From Thermoplasmata archaeon (lineage in GTDB: Archaea; Thermoplasmatota; Thermoplasmata; Lutacidiplasmatales; UBA184): 64,000 bases of DNA. Each line of letters starts with the position of its first letter. Position 1 is the stretch's first letter. The stretch lies in NCBI GenBank assembly GCA_030043855.1, contig JASHWW010000005.1, positions 1 through 64,000 of the forward strand, given 5' to 3'. The notes beneath the pieces were generated by a model that saw only the letters and a list, made by a program, of their open reading frames with translations, was not told the DNA's origin and searched no databases. A program made the position numbers and the translations under genes. This document shows positions 26,651-34,533 of this stretch, in pieces.

Positions 26651-27085
26651 TCACTCGGTCCGCCCGAACCACCAGTCGGAGCGGGTCCCGGGCCAGTTCA
26701 CGTCGATCACGTCGAATGGGTTGCCATCGGGGTCCGTCAGGGTGACGAAGTCGTGGCCGGGTTGGGGCGGTCGGACGACCTTCGCGCCGAGAGCGACCAG
26801 GCGCTCGACCTCGCGCAACGGATCGGTCGCATACAGGTCCAGGTGGAACCGGTAGTCGTTCAGCGGCAACTCGGACGTCCGGCTGAGATTGAGGTTCGGA
26901 CCGGCGCCCTTCGGGTCCTTCAGGATCACCCCGTCCGGCCCGGGCGGGTCCCGCGGGACGTAGTGCAGGGCCTCGGACCAGAAGGCGATCATCTCCGCGA
27001 CGTGCGTGCAGTCGACCACGATCGACCCGACCCAGATCCGGGCCGGAGGGTGCGCGGCGGGTGGGTCCGACGTCGGGGCGACCAT
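26651..27085 (-). CDS. glyoxalase/VOC-superfamily protein
   Basis: A 144-residue protein with the paired beta-alpha-beta-beta-beta pattern of the vicinal oxygen chelate fold: WVGSIVVDCTHVAEMIAFWS, HLDLYATDPLREVERLVALG and FVTLTDPDGNPFDVID. It is typical of the bleomycin-resistance/glyoxalase-like proteins whose substrates are diverse. The metal ligands cannot be assigned with certainty. ATG 27085. It is encoded on the opposite strand to its upstream neighbour, with 9 bp between the two stops. Confidence 0.8.
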   Translation of the reverse strand: MVAPTSDPPAAHPPARIWVGSIVVDCTHVAEMIAFWSEALHYVPRDPPGPDGVILKDPKGAGPNLNLSRTSELPLNDYRFHLDLYATDPLREVERLVALGAKVVRPPQPGHDFVTLTDPDGNPFDVIDVNWPGTRSDWWFGRTE

Positions 27086-27131
27086 GGGAGCGGCAGAGGT
27101 CGTCGGGGGATGACGGTGTGCCCCGAGGGGG

Positions 27132-27710
27132 TCAGGTCTCGGCCGGGCGGCGGAGCGCGGTCCCGCGTAGGCCCCGGATCAGGTCCGCCTTCGTGGCGAT
27201 CCCGACGAGCGCCCCTTGCTCCGCTACGACCACGGCCGGATACCGGGCGAGCAGCTCCGTCAGCAGGTCCGCGGGGAACCCCGGGTCGACGATCGGGTAC
27301 GCGGTCTCGAGGACGTCCCGCACCCGGCGCTTGCGCCCGGAGGCCTCCGCCAGCGCGCGCAGCAGCGCTCCTTCGGAGAGCGAACCGACCAGACGACCGT
27401 CGTCGACCACGGGGAGCTGCGAAAAGCCGCCCCCCTCCATCCGCTGCGCCGCCACGGCGAGCGGCGCCGACGACTCGACCGAGACGAGGTTGCGGGTCAT
27501 CAGCTCGCGCACGGTCAGACGGGGGGTCGCGAGTCCTTCGCGACCCTCCAGGTAGGTGACGATCCGCTGGACCAGGTCGTACGAGGGGCGGATCTGGCCC
27601 CGCTCGATCCGGGACAGGGTGGCGTCGCTGCGTCCGACCGCCCGCGCGAGCTCGCCGAGGGAGATGCCCAGGGCGATCCGACGGCGTCGGAGCTCCGTGA
27701 GGGTGTCCAC
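27132..27710 (-). CDS. HTH (Xre/Cro-type) regulator with two CBS domains
   Basis: A 192-residue protein. Residues 5-55 form a helix-turn-helix of the Xre/Cro type (LRRRRIALGISLGELARAVG, SDATLSRIERGQ). The rest is a pair of CBS domains: VRELMTRNLVSVESSAPLAV, FSQLPVVDDGRLVGSL and VVVAEQGALVGIATKADLIR. Ligand binding to the CBS pair probably tunes DNA binding; such proteins are common in archaea. It starts at GTG 27710, with a TATA-like gagataatct (27731-27740, this strand) about 25 bp upstream. Longer upstream starts lie in sequence antisense to the next gene. Confidence 0.85.
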   Translation of the reverse strand: MDTLTELRRRRIALGISLGELARAVGRSDATLSRIERGQIRPSYDLVQRIVTYLEGREGLATPRLTVRELMTRNLVSVESSAPLAVAAQRMEGGGFSQLPVVDDGRLVGSLSEGALLRALAEASGRKRRVRDVLETAYPIVDPGFPADLLTELLARYPAVVVAEQGALVGIATKADLIRGLRGTALRRPAET

Positions 27711-27763
27711 GGGTCGGAAGGTCCGCGCAAGATTATCTCGGTTTGCCGGCGGACCGCGCCGGC

Positions 27764-27778
27764 CCCGAAAGGTATAGG
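27764..27778 (+). promoter_or_regulatory. BRE plus TATA box
   Basis: Purine-rich cgaaagg directly followed by tatagg matches an archaeal BRE-TATA arrangement. It lies about 35 bp before the ATG at 27810, implying a leader of around ten bases. Confidence 0.6.
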
Positions 27779-27809
27779 ACGGCGGGTTGAGTACTGCTTC
27801 GCAACGCCG

Positions 27810-28070
27810 ATGGACGCCCCTCCCCGTCGGATCGAATGGATCTCGCCACCGCCGGAGATCTGCTCGCTCTGCAAAGAGCCGCTCGGCGACCCGGCCGAGA
27901 CGAGCTCCTGGAACGGGAACCCCGCGCACCGCGACTGCGTTCGGATCCACCTCCTGCAGCGGGATCCGGCGTTCCACGAGTCGGGCGAGTCGGAGGAACC
28001 GACCGACGATTTCGGCGACTCGATCGACGGAGTGCTCTCGCGGGACGACGACGAAGCCGACCTCGAGTGA
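27810..28070 (+). CDS. small zinc-finger protein
   Basis: An 86-residue protein. ICSLCKEPLGD followed about 20 residues later by HRDCVRIH gives a C-x2-C...H-x2-C set of likely zinc ligands. The C-terminal 35 residues are strongly acidic (Asp/Glu/Ser). It is probably a small binding or adaptor protein; there is no known family I can name. The ORF is overlapped by longer spurious frames. The BRE/TATA upstream supports this start. Confidence 0.7.
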   Translation: MDAPPRRIEWISPPPEICSLCKEPLGDPAETSSWNGNPAHRDCVRIHLLQRDPAFHESGESEEPTDDFGDSIDGVLSRDDDEADLE

Positions 28071-28123
28071 CGCGCGGTTATCCGCCGTCCCCCCGCCCCG
28101 GTGTCGCGTCCGCGGCTTCGCAA

Positions 28124-28169
28124 CGCATAAAAAGGCGGGGTTCGTGGACTCGACCGCCCTGAGGTGAGG
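28124..28169 (+). promoter_or_regulatory. TATA box and Shine-Dalgarno of the radical SAM gene
   Basis: GCATAAAAAGG at 28124-28133 is one of the best TATA boxes in the window. Its predicted transcript start (about 28156) leaves a short leader containing GAGGTGAGG (28161-28169), a Shine-Dalgarno motif, before the ATG at 28181. This gene is therefore probably led, unlike many neighbours. Confidence 0.65.
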
Positions 28170-28180
28170 TGGGGTACCCC

Positions 28181-29773
28181 ATGCCGGAAGTCGTCATCAC
28201 CTGCGATTGGACGATGATGAGCAACCACCACGGGAAGGAATTCCTGGGGTTCGGGACGACGACGCCGGCCTACGTCTTCCCGGAGACCGTCTACCAGCGC
28301 CTCTTCTACCCGGAGATGCCGGTCGACGAGCACGGCTACCCCGTCCAGGCCCCGTACGGGATGCGGAAGATCGAGGCGGCCCTCATCGACGGCGGCTTCG
28401 ACGCCCGGATCGTCCACCCCGGCCACCTGAGCAAGTACATGCCCGGGGAGGCGAAGGTCCTCCTGATCTCGGGCCACGACTACTTCGGCCTCAACCCGCC
28501 GAGCTCCACGTTCGGCGGCGTCATGAAGCGCGAGCCGCTGAATTCGGTGAACTTCAAGCGGATGCTCACCCAGCCCGCCGTCGTCGAAGCCCGCAAGCGG
28601 GGCCTCAAGATCATCGCGGGGGGGCCGTGCGCGTGGCAACTGTCGCCCGCCACCCGCCAGAAGCTCCCGTTCGTCCAGGAGTTCCTCGACTCGTTCGGCG
28701 GCGTCGACACCGTCGTGGAGGGGGAGAGCGACCTGTTCGTCCGCGACATCGTCGCGAAGGCGCTCCGGGACGAGTTCCTCCCGCCGCACGTCGTCCTCGC
28801 CGCGAAGGAGGCGCCGAAGGTCGAGCAGATCTCGTCGATCAAGTTCCCCAGCGTCAATGGCCTGATCGAGATCGGGCGCGGGTGCTGCCGCGGCTGCTCG
28901 TTCTGCTCGGTGACGACCCGCCCGACCCGCTGGTACCCCCTCGACAAGGTCGAGGAGGAGCTGAAGGTCAACGCGAAGCTCGGGATCCGCAAGGGGATCC
29001 TGCACTCCGACGACGTGTTCTTCTACGGCAGCCCGAACGTGATGCCGCACGAGGAGAAGCTGATCCCCCTCCTCCAGCTCGCCAAGCGGTACTACCAGCA
29101 GGTCGGATGGAGCCACGTGGCCGTCGCGTCGTTGATGACGAAGCCGAAGCTCCTCTCGAAGTGCGCCGAGGTCCTGATCGACGACAACCAGAGCTGGTGG
29201 GGCGTCGAGGTCGGTGTCGAGACGGGATCTCCGCGGATGATCACCGCCGCGATGCCGGGGAAGGTCGCCCCGTTCAAGGCGTCGCAGTGGCCCGAGCTCG
29301 TCGTCCAGGCGGCTGGGCTGATGAACGACAACCACGTCTATCCGGCGTGCACGTTCATTGTCGGCCTCCCGCAGGAGACGGAGGACGACGTCCAGCGGAC
29401 GATCGACCTGATCGACGACCTCTGGGACTTCAAGGCGATCCTCGTCCCGATGTTCTTCGTTCCGCTCGGGCACCTGAAGAGCCGCGACTGGTTCCGGCGC
29501 GACCGCCTCTCCCCGCTCCAGGAGGAGCTGCTGAAGCGCGCGCTGTCGCACGGGCTCCGGCAGTCGAAGGTGATGCTGAACGACTTCTTCGACTGGGAGG
29601 GGTCGCACACGCGGCTCTACCGCGGCGCCTTCCGCAGCTTCATCGGGTTCCTCGACGTGATCGCGAAGATGCACGGGCTGACGAGCGAGCCGCACCGGCC
29701 CGGCCGCGCGATCGTCGACCCGAACCGGTCGCCGGACCACCTGCCGGTGCCGACGATCCCGGTCCGCGAGTGA
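28181..29773 (+). CDS. radical SAM enzyme with B12-binding-like N-terminal domain (GDGT ring synthase-like)
   Basis: A 530-residue enzyme. The 4Fe-4S/SAM motif is Cys235-x3-Cys239-x2-Cys242 in GRGCCRGCSFCSVTT. Upstream is a Rossmann-like domain of the B12-binding type (IEAALIDGGFDARIVHP, VLLISGHDYFGLNPPSSTF) without the DxHxxG cobalamin motif. Later elements (VEVGVETGSPRMI, ACTFIVGLPQETEDD) are standard radical SAM barrel features. Overall length and the opening TMMSNHHGKEFLGFG resemble the archaeal group that includes the Sulfolobus tetraether-lipid cyclases GrsA/GrsB; that assignment is from memory and is not proven. A TATA box and Shine-Dalgarno support the ATG at 28181. Confidence 0.8.
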   Translation: MPEVVITCDWTMMSNHHGKEFLGFGTTTPAYVFPETVYQRLFYPEMPVDEHGYPVQAPYGMRKIEAALIDGGFDARIVHPGHLSKYMPGEAKVLLISGHDYFGLNPPSSTFGGVMKREPLNSVNFKRMLTQPAVVEARKRGLKIIAGGPCAWQLSPATRQKLPFVQEFLDSFGGVDTVVEGESDLFVRDIVAKALRDEFLPPHVVLAAKEAPKVEQISSIKFPSVNGLIEIGRGCCRGCSFCSVTTRPTRWYPLDKVEEELKVNAKLGIRKGILHSDDVFFYGSPNVMPHEEKLIPLLQLAKRYYQQVGWSHVAVASLMTKPKLLSKCAEVLIDDNQSWWGVEVGVETGSPRMITAAMPGKVAPFKASQWPELVVQAAGLMNDNHVYPACTFIVGLPQETEDDVQRTIDLIDDLWDFKAILVPMFFVPLGHLKSRDWFRRDRLSPLQEELLKRALSHGLRQSKVMLNDFFDWEGSHTRLYRGAFRSFIGFLDVIAKMHGLTSEPHRPGRAIVDPNRSPDHLPVPTIPVRE

Positions 29774-29783
29774 GCCGCTCGGG

Positions 29784-30311
29784 CTACTCCTGATCCGCCG
29801 GGAGTGCCGGTCGCCCGGCCCGATGCACCGGTCGGGGACGGTACTCGGCGATCGGACCGTCGTCGTCGGCGCCTCCATGGCCCTCGACCACCGAGAGGCT
29901 CCGTTCCTGCGCGTTGCCGTCGTACGCCCGCCACGACCCGGGCCCGAACGGGGCGCCGAGGATCACGTGGCGGCTCCCCCAGTTCCGGAACAGCTGCTGG
30001 TCCGCTTCGGACGGGTGGAGCGCGCCCGACGGATGGGAGTGGACCGTCCCGACCACCGACAGGTCGGCCGGCAGCATGTAGAGGCGGAAGTTGGCGTGGC
30101 GTCGGCCGGCGGTCGTCCCCGGCAGCAGCAGCAGCTCGCCGATGACCCCGGGCGGGTCGGCCCGGAGCACCCCGCCGAACTCGTTCGGATACGCCGAGCG
30201 CGCGCTCGCGAGCGCGCTCGAAAGGACGCGCCGCGAGATCGCGGTCGCGGGCGCCCCCAGGCGCGGGGCGTCGTCGGCCCGCCTACGCTGCGGGCGGAAG
30301 ATCGGCGCCAC
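29784..30311 (-). CDS. JAMM/Mov34-type metalloprotease
   Basis: A 175-residue protein of the JAB1/MPN family. It shows the upstream catalytic Glu in NEFGGVLRAD and the zinc motif HSHPSGALHPSEAD (H-x-H-x7-S-x2-D). In archaea such enzymes cleave ubiquitin-like SAMP conjugates or process thiocarboxylated carrier proteins. The start GTG (30311) lies inside the end of the NAD kinase gene (29-bp overlap), so it is the last gene of that operon. The acidic C-terminal 45 residues are extra. Confidence 0.85.
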   Translation of the reverse strand: MAPIFRPQRRRADDAPRLGAPATAISRRVLSSALASARSAYPNEFGGVLRADPPGVIGELLLLPGTTAGRRHANFRLYMLPADLSVVGTVHSHPSGALHPSEADQQLFRNWGSRHVILGAPFGPGSWRAYDGNAQERSLSVVEGHGGADDDGPIAEYRPRPVHRAGRPALPADQE

Positions 30312-31158
30312 GGCGGTCCGACCCGGCCTCCTCGCTCCAGGGAAGGATCCCCTTCCCGCGGAGCCGCTCGAAGTACTGGGAGCCGAACCGGACCAGGGTC
30401 GCCCGGCGGGGCGAGCGGTAGAGGGTGACCTCTCCGTCGCGCCGGAGGGGGATCTCCTCCTGGCCGTCGAGGATCACGACCGCTCCGGGGTCGGCGTCGA
30501 GCGGACGCAGGCGGATCGTGTGGAGCGGGTCGACGACGATTGCCCGGGCCTGGACGCGGAACGGCGCGATCGCGGTGACGACGATCGCCTCGAGCGACGG
30601 GTCGACGATCGGGCCCAGCGAACTGAGCGAGTACGCGGTCGAACCGGTCGGGGTGGCGACGATCACCCCGTCGGCGCGGATCTCCCCCACCACGTGGCGG
30701 TCGACCGCGATCTCGAACAGTCCCATCTTGCCCACCGCGGCGGAGTGGACGACGAACTCGTTCGTCACGTCGGCGGTCGGGTGCCCGTCGACCTCGGCGG
30801 CGAGCTTCATCCGCTCCTCGAGCGAATACCGCCCCGAGAGGAGCCGCTCGAGGGCCCCGTCCACGTCGTCGGGAGCGCCCTTCCCGACCCCGGCGAGGAC
30901 CCCCACCGTCCCGGCGTTGATCGGGAGGAGGGGCGCCTCCGAGCGCCGGAGCGTGTAGAGGAACGTCCCGTCGCCGCCGATCGCGATCAGCACGTCGGGG
31001 CGCAGCTCGCCGAGCGGCCGGTGGGGCCGGTCCGGGGCGAGCGCGTTCACCTCCGTGCTGAGCTCGACCTCCGCCCGGTCGCCGATCCGCTCGAGCACGT
31101 GCGCGGCGAGGCGCAGCGCCTCGGGCTTGCCGGGATTCGCGGTCAGGCCGAGCTTCAC
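30283..31158 (-). CDS. nadK: NAD kinase
   Basis: A 291-residue enzyme. It has VLIAIGGDGTFLYTLRR (the GGDGT nucleotide loop), PLLPINAGTVGVLAG, TNEFVVHSA and IVATPTGSTAYSLSSLGPIV (the NE and TGSTAY motifs), followed by the C-terminal beta-barrel. It phosphorylates NAD to NADP. Its GTG at 31158 overlaps the TGA of the upstream IMPase-like gene in the sequence GTGA, a sign of translational coupling. It should be cytosolic. Confidence 0.93.
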   Translation of the reverse strand: MKLGLTANPGKPEALRLAAHVLERIGDRAEVELSTEVNALAPDRPHRPLGELRPDVLIAIGGDGTFLYTLRRSEAPLLPINAGTVGVLAGVGKGAPDDVDGALERLLSGRYSLEERMKLAAEVDGHPTADVTNEFVVHSAAVGKMGLFEIAVDRHVVGEIRADGVIVATPTGSTAYSLSSLGPIVDPSLEAIVVTAIAPFRVQARAIVVDPLHTIRLRPLDADPGAVVILDGQEEIPLRRDGEVTLYRSPRRATLVRFGSQYFERLRGKGILPWSEEAGSDRRGADLPPAA

Positions 31159-31967
31159 AGATACCCGGCCTCCGCGGCGTACTGCAGGAACGCCCGGTCG
31201 CCGAAGCCGAGGACGGTCGTGCGCTGCTCGACGCCGAGCGGGAACTGCTCGAGCGAGCGTCCGCTCGCGTCCGTCACCCCGCCCCCGGCTTCGGCCAGGA
31301 TCCGGTAGCCCGCCGCGATATCGGTCGCGCGGAGGTTCCGGCCGTCGGCGGAGTTCTCGAACACGTAGGCGTCCGCGCTCCCTTGCGCCACCATCAGCAT
31401 CTCGAACGAGGCGCATCCGAGCGAGCGGATCCGTCGGGCCTTCCCGGCGAGCCGTTGGGCCCGTTCGGTCGCCGGGGTGCCCAGGTTCACGCAGAGGATC
31501 TCCGAGCGGGGGCTCCAGCCCCGAGTACGGATCGGGCGTCCGTCGCGGTAGGCGCCGCCTCCGCGGACCGCCCAGTACGTCGCGCCCCGGTACAGGTCCC
31601 GGACCAGCCCGAGGTCGATTCCGCCGAGGGTCTCCCGACCGAGCGCGAGCGACACCGTCGAGAACGGCAGGTGGCGGAGCGCGTTCGTGGTCCCGTCGAT
31701 TGGGTCGACGACGAGCGTCCGCTCGCCGCCGCGCCGGACCGTCCCGATCTCCTCGGAGACGAGGTTCCAATCGACGCCCTCGGCGTCGAGCATGCGCAGG
31801 ATCTCCGACTCCGCGGCCCGGTCGAGCTCCTCGGTCGGCGTCCCGTCGGCGCCCATCGCGACGACGTCCGCCCGATGGGGCGCGCTCTCCGCGTCCCGGA
31901 CGACCTGCTGGACCGCGAGGCTGATCCGGACGAGAACTTCGAGCTCGGCGCGGAACGCCTCCGGCAC
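31155..31967 (-). CDS. inositol monophosphatase/FBPase-family phosphatase (possible NADP phosphatase)
   Basis: A 270-residue magnesium phosphatase. GTPTEELDRAAE, the Glu in LVSEEIG, the metal motif VVDPIDGTTNALRHLPF and a C-terminal ATDIAAGYRILAEAGG are all present. Archaeal members can hydrolyse inositol-1-phosphate, fructose-1,6-bisphosphate or NADP. Because it is directly coupled to NAD kinase in the order known from the Methanocaldococcus fusion protein MJ0917 (phosphatase then kinase), an NADP(H) phosphatase role is attractive. GTG 31967 is supported by a TATA (31991-32000, this strand) 28 bp upstream. Confidence 0.85.
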   Translation of the reverse strand: MPEAFRAELEVLVRISLAVQQVVRDAESAPHRADVVAMGADGTPTEELDRAAESEILRMLDAEGVDWNLVSEEIGTVRRGGERTLVVDPIDGTTNALRHLPFSTVSLALGRETLGGIDLGLVRDLYRGATYWAVRGGGAYRDGRPIRTRGWSPRSEILCVNLGTPATERAQRLAGKARRIRSLGCASFEMLMVAQGSADAYVFENSADGRNLRATDIAAGYRILAEAGGGVTDASGRSLEQFPLGVEQRTTVLGFGDRAFLQYAAEAGYL

Positions 31968-31990
31968 GACGCCGGGACGGTCGGTCCTCT

Positions 31991-32043
31991 CGATAAAGCC
32001 GCCTTCGCCGGCGGGAGCGCCCGTCTCCCGGCGTGACGTTAAA
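31991..32043. promoter_or_regulatory. divergent TATA boxes
   Basis: The leftward ggctttatcg (31991-32000) serves the phosphatase gene (28 bp to its GTG). The rightward gttaaa (32038-32043) is centred 26 bp before the ATG at 32067. Because the rightward box covers the ATG at 32043, that upstream start is unlikely to be used. Confidence 0.5.
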
Positions 32044-32066
32044 TGGCGGTGCCGCTCGGGCGGCCG

Positions 32067-33299
32067 ATGGAACTCCAATTCCTCGGCGGCGCGAGCGAGA
32101 TCGGCTCGCTGGGGCTGGTCGTCCGGGACGCCGGACGGACGCTGTTGTTCGACTACGGGATGACGCCGACGGACCCGCCGTCGTACCCGCGGCCCGCCCC
32201 GACGAACGTCGACCTCGCGTTCCTCTCCCACGCCCACCTCGACCACTCGGGGATGACGCCGCTCCTGAGCCGGCTGCCGAAGGCGCGCCTGATCGCGACT
32301 CCCGTGACGATCGCCGTCGCGGACCTGCTCACCAAGGACGCCCTCAAGGTCGCGCGGCTGGAAGGCTACCTGGCCCCGTACACTCCGTCGGACATCCACT
32401 CGCTGCACGCGAAGTTCACGGCCGTCGATCGGCACGGGACGTTCCGGCACCGGGGCATCGAGGTCGAGTTCACGCCCGCGGGCCACATCCCGGGGGCCTC
32501 GATGCTCCTGTACCGGGGCGAGAAGGACGTCCTGTTCACCGGCGACCTGCAGACGATCCCGACGCATCTGGTCGGCGGCGCGGAACCCCTCGAGACCGAC
32601 GTGCTCGTGATGGAGTCGACGTACGCGGGTCGGGAGCACCCCGACCGGCGGGAGACGGAACGGCGGTTCCGGGACAAGGTCGCGGAGACGATCGCGCGCG
32701 GCGGCAAGGCGATCGTCCCGGCCTTCGCCGTCGGCCGGGCCCAGGAGGTGCTGATGTCGCTCGCGTCCTCGGGATTCGAGACGTACCTCGACGGCATGGC
32801 CCGGTCGGTGAACGAGATCTACGAGGCGGCCCCCGAGTACCTCGCGGACGCCCGAAAGTTCCGGCGGGCCCTCGAAGGGGTCCACGTCGTCGAGCACCCC
32901 GGCGATCGCAAGAAGGCGTTGCGGGAGGCCGAAGTGATCGTCACCACCGGCGGGATGCTCGACGGCGGGCCCGTCCTCTACTACATCGGCGAGATGTACC
33001 GCGACGCGAAGAGCTCGATCCTGCTCACGGGGTTCCAGGTCGAAGGATCGAACGGACGGCAGCTGATGGACGAGGGGACCCTCACCATCGACGACACGAC
33101 CATCCACCCGTCGTGCGAGGTCGGAAAGTTCGACTTTTCCGCCCACGCGGGCCACTCCGACCTCGTCCGGATCGCGCGCGAATCTCGGGCGAAGAAGGTC
33201 GTGCTGATGCACGGCGACCACCGCGAACCGCTGCGCGAGGCGCTCGAGGGGTTCTGCGAAGTCGTCCTGCCCGAGAACGGCAAGGCGTTCAGCGTTTAG
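32067..33299 (+). CDS. metallo-beta-lactamase/beta-CASP RNA nuclease (Ysh1/aCPSF2-like)
   Basis: A 410-residue nuclease. Metallo-beta-lactamase motif 1 reads FLSHAHLDHSG, then PAGHIPGASM and LFTGDLQTIP. The beta-CASP region has AIVPAFAVGRAQEVL (motif A/B) and ends with FDFSAHAGHSD and VVLMHGDH (motif C). There is no N-terminal KH domain, unlike aCPSF1, so it matches the shorter archaeal aCPSF2/RNase J-like proteins that cut or trim RNA. ATG 32067 is chosen over 32043 on promoter geometry and because conserved sequence begins at MELQFLGG. The 3' end overlaps the convergent GTPase gene by 11 bp. Confidence 0.9.
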   Translation: MELQFLGGASEIGSLGLVVRDAGRTLLFDYGMTPTDPPSYPRPAPTNVDLAFLSHAHLDHSGMTPLLSRLPKARLIATPVTIAVADLLTKDALKVARLEGYLAPYTPSDIHSLHAKFTAVDRHGTFRHRGIEVEFTPAGHIPGASMLLYRGEKDVLFTGDLQTIPTHLVGGAEPLETDVLVMESTYAGREHPDRRETERRFRDKVAETIARGGKAIVPAFAVGRAQEVLMSLASSGFETYLDGMARSVNEIYEAAPEYLADARKFRRALEGVHVVEHPGDRKKALREAEVIVTTGGMLDGGPVLYYIGEMYRDAKSSILLTGFQVEGSNGRQLMDEGTLTIDDTTIHPSCEVGKFDFSAHAGHSDLVRIARESRAKKVVLMHGDHREPLREALEGFCEVVLPENGKAFSV

Positions 33300-34383
33300 A
33301 GCGGCCCGAACGACGGCGGCGCGGACGAGGTTCCTCGTCCTCGGCCGCAACGTCGACCTCTCGCCCCGCGGCCAGCTCCGGAGGAGTTTCCTCCAGGGCC
33401 TCCTGCAGGGGCGGCAGGGCCCCGGTCGGACGAACCTGGCGGCGGATCTCGGCCCAGAGGGCGTCGACTCCCTCCCCGGTCCGGGCCGAGACGTGGGGGC
33501 GGTCGTTCTCCCGCTGCACCAGATCGGATTTCGTCTCGACCGCCACGATCGGGAGCGTCGGGTACTCCTCCCGCCAGCGCTGGAGCAGGCCCTCCTGTTC
33601 GGCCATCGAGTATCCCGAGCTCTCGGACGGGTCCAGCACGAAGAGCACGACGGTGGCCGCCGAATGGACCGCGGTCGTCGCCTCGGACTCGGCGGGATTC
33701 TCCTTCCCCCGCCGCCCGAGCACCCCCGGTGTGTCCAGCACCTGGAGTCGGTCGAACCCGAGGTCGGCGTGCCCGACCTGCAGCGCGAGCGTCGTGAACG
33801 GGTAGTCGGCGACCTTCGGGTGGGCGGACGAGAGGCGAGCCACGAGCGACGACTTGCCGACGTTGGGGAACCCCGCCACGACCAGGGTCGGCGCCCCCGG
33901 CTCGAGCCGGGGTCGGTCGTCCAGGAACGCCGCCATGTCGCGCAGCCGCAGGAGGTCGGGATCGACCTCGCGGACGAAGCTCGACAGGCGCCCGTAGTAC
34001 GACCGAACGATGTCGCCCAGCTCCTCGGACCCGGAGGCGCGCTGGACGGCCCGTTCCGTCGGGCGCGCGAGTCCCCGGATCCGCTCCTCGGCGCGGCGCA
34101 CGCGCACGAGCGAACGGTCGAGGGTGCCCGGCCCGAACCGGCCGTCGATCAGCGCCCGCTCGAAGTCGGTCGGCTTCGGTTGGAGGAATCGTCGCGTCTC
34201 CAACCGGAGGTGCCGGATGACGGTTGCCGTACTGCGAACGACCTTGAGCTGGGCCCGAAGCCGGTCGCGCGCCGCCTTCGTCTCGCCGTGGGGCGTGGCG
34301 AGCGACGCCCGACGGAACGCCGTGTCGAGGATGGCAACGGACGGCGGCGGCGCGGACGGTGTGGAGGATCGGCGTCGCGGCAT
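33289..34383 (-). CDS. NOG1/Obg-like ribosome-associated GTPase
   Basis: A 364-residue protein. A helical N-terminal region (about 1-150) with LDTAFRRASLATPHG is followed by the G domain: AGFPNVGKSSLVARLSS (G1), DYPFTTLALQVGH (G2), LDTPGVLGRRG (G3) and VETKSDLV (G4). This is the order of archaeal NOG1 proteins, implicated in large-subunit assembly. The C-terminal 40 residues are first acidic, then very basic. ATG 34383. It is divergent from gcvPA, with 150 bp between them. Confidence 0.88.
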   Translation of the reverse strand: MPRRRSSTPSAPPPSVAILDTAFRRASLATPHGETKAARDRLRAQLKVVRSTATVIRHLRLETRRFLQPKPTDFERALIDGRFGPGTLDRSLVRVRRAEERIRGLARPTERAVQRASGSEELGDIVRSYYGRLSSFVREVDPDLLRLRDMAAFLDDRPRLEPGAPTLVVAGFPNVGKSSLVARLSSAHPKVADYPFTTLALQVGHADLGFDRLQVLDTPGVLGRRGKENPAESEATTAVHSAATVVLFVLDPSESSGYSMAEQEGLLQRWREEYPTLPIVAVETKSDLVQRENDRPHVSARTGEGVDALWAEIRRQVRPTGALPPLQEALEETPPELAAGREVDVAAEDEEPRPRRRRSGRSKR

Positions 34384-34533
34384 GACCGACGGGGGCGTCC
34401 GGGGGAGGGGGACCGGCGGAAGAGGATTGTCACCCGCGCCCCGGACCCCGGCCGCGCGGGTCGCCGTTCCGGCCCGCTCGACCCCGAACGCCTTTTGAGC
34501 GCCCCACCGCTCGGTCGGCTCCGGGGAAGCGAC

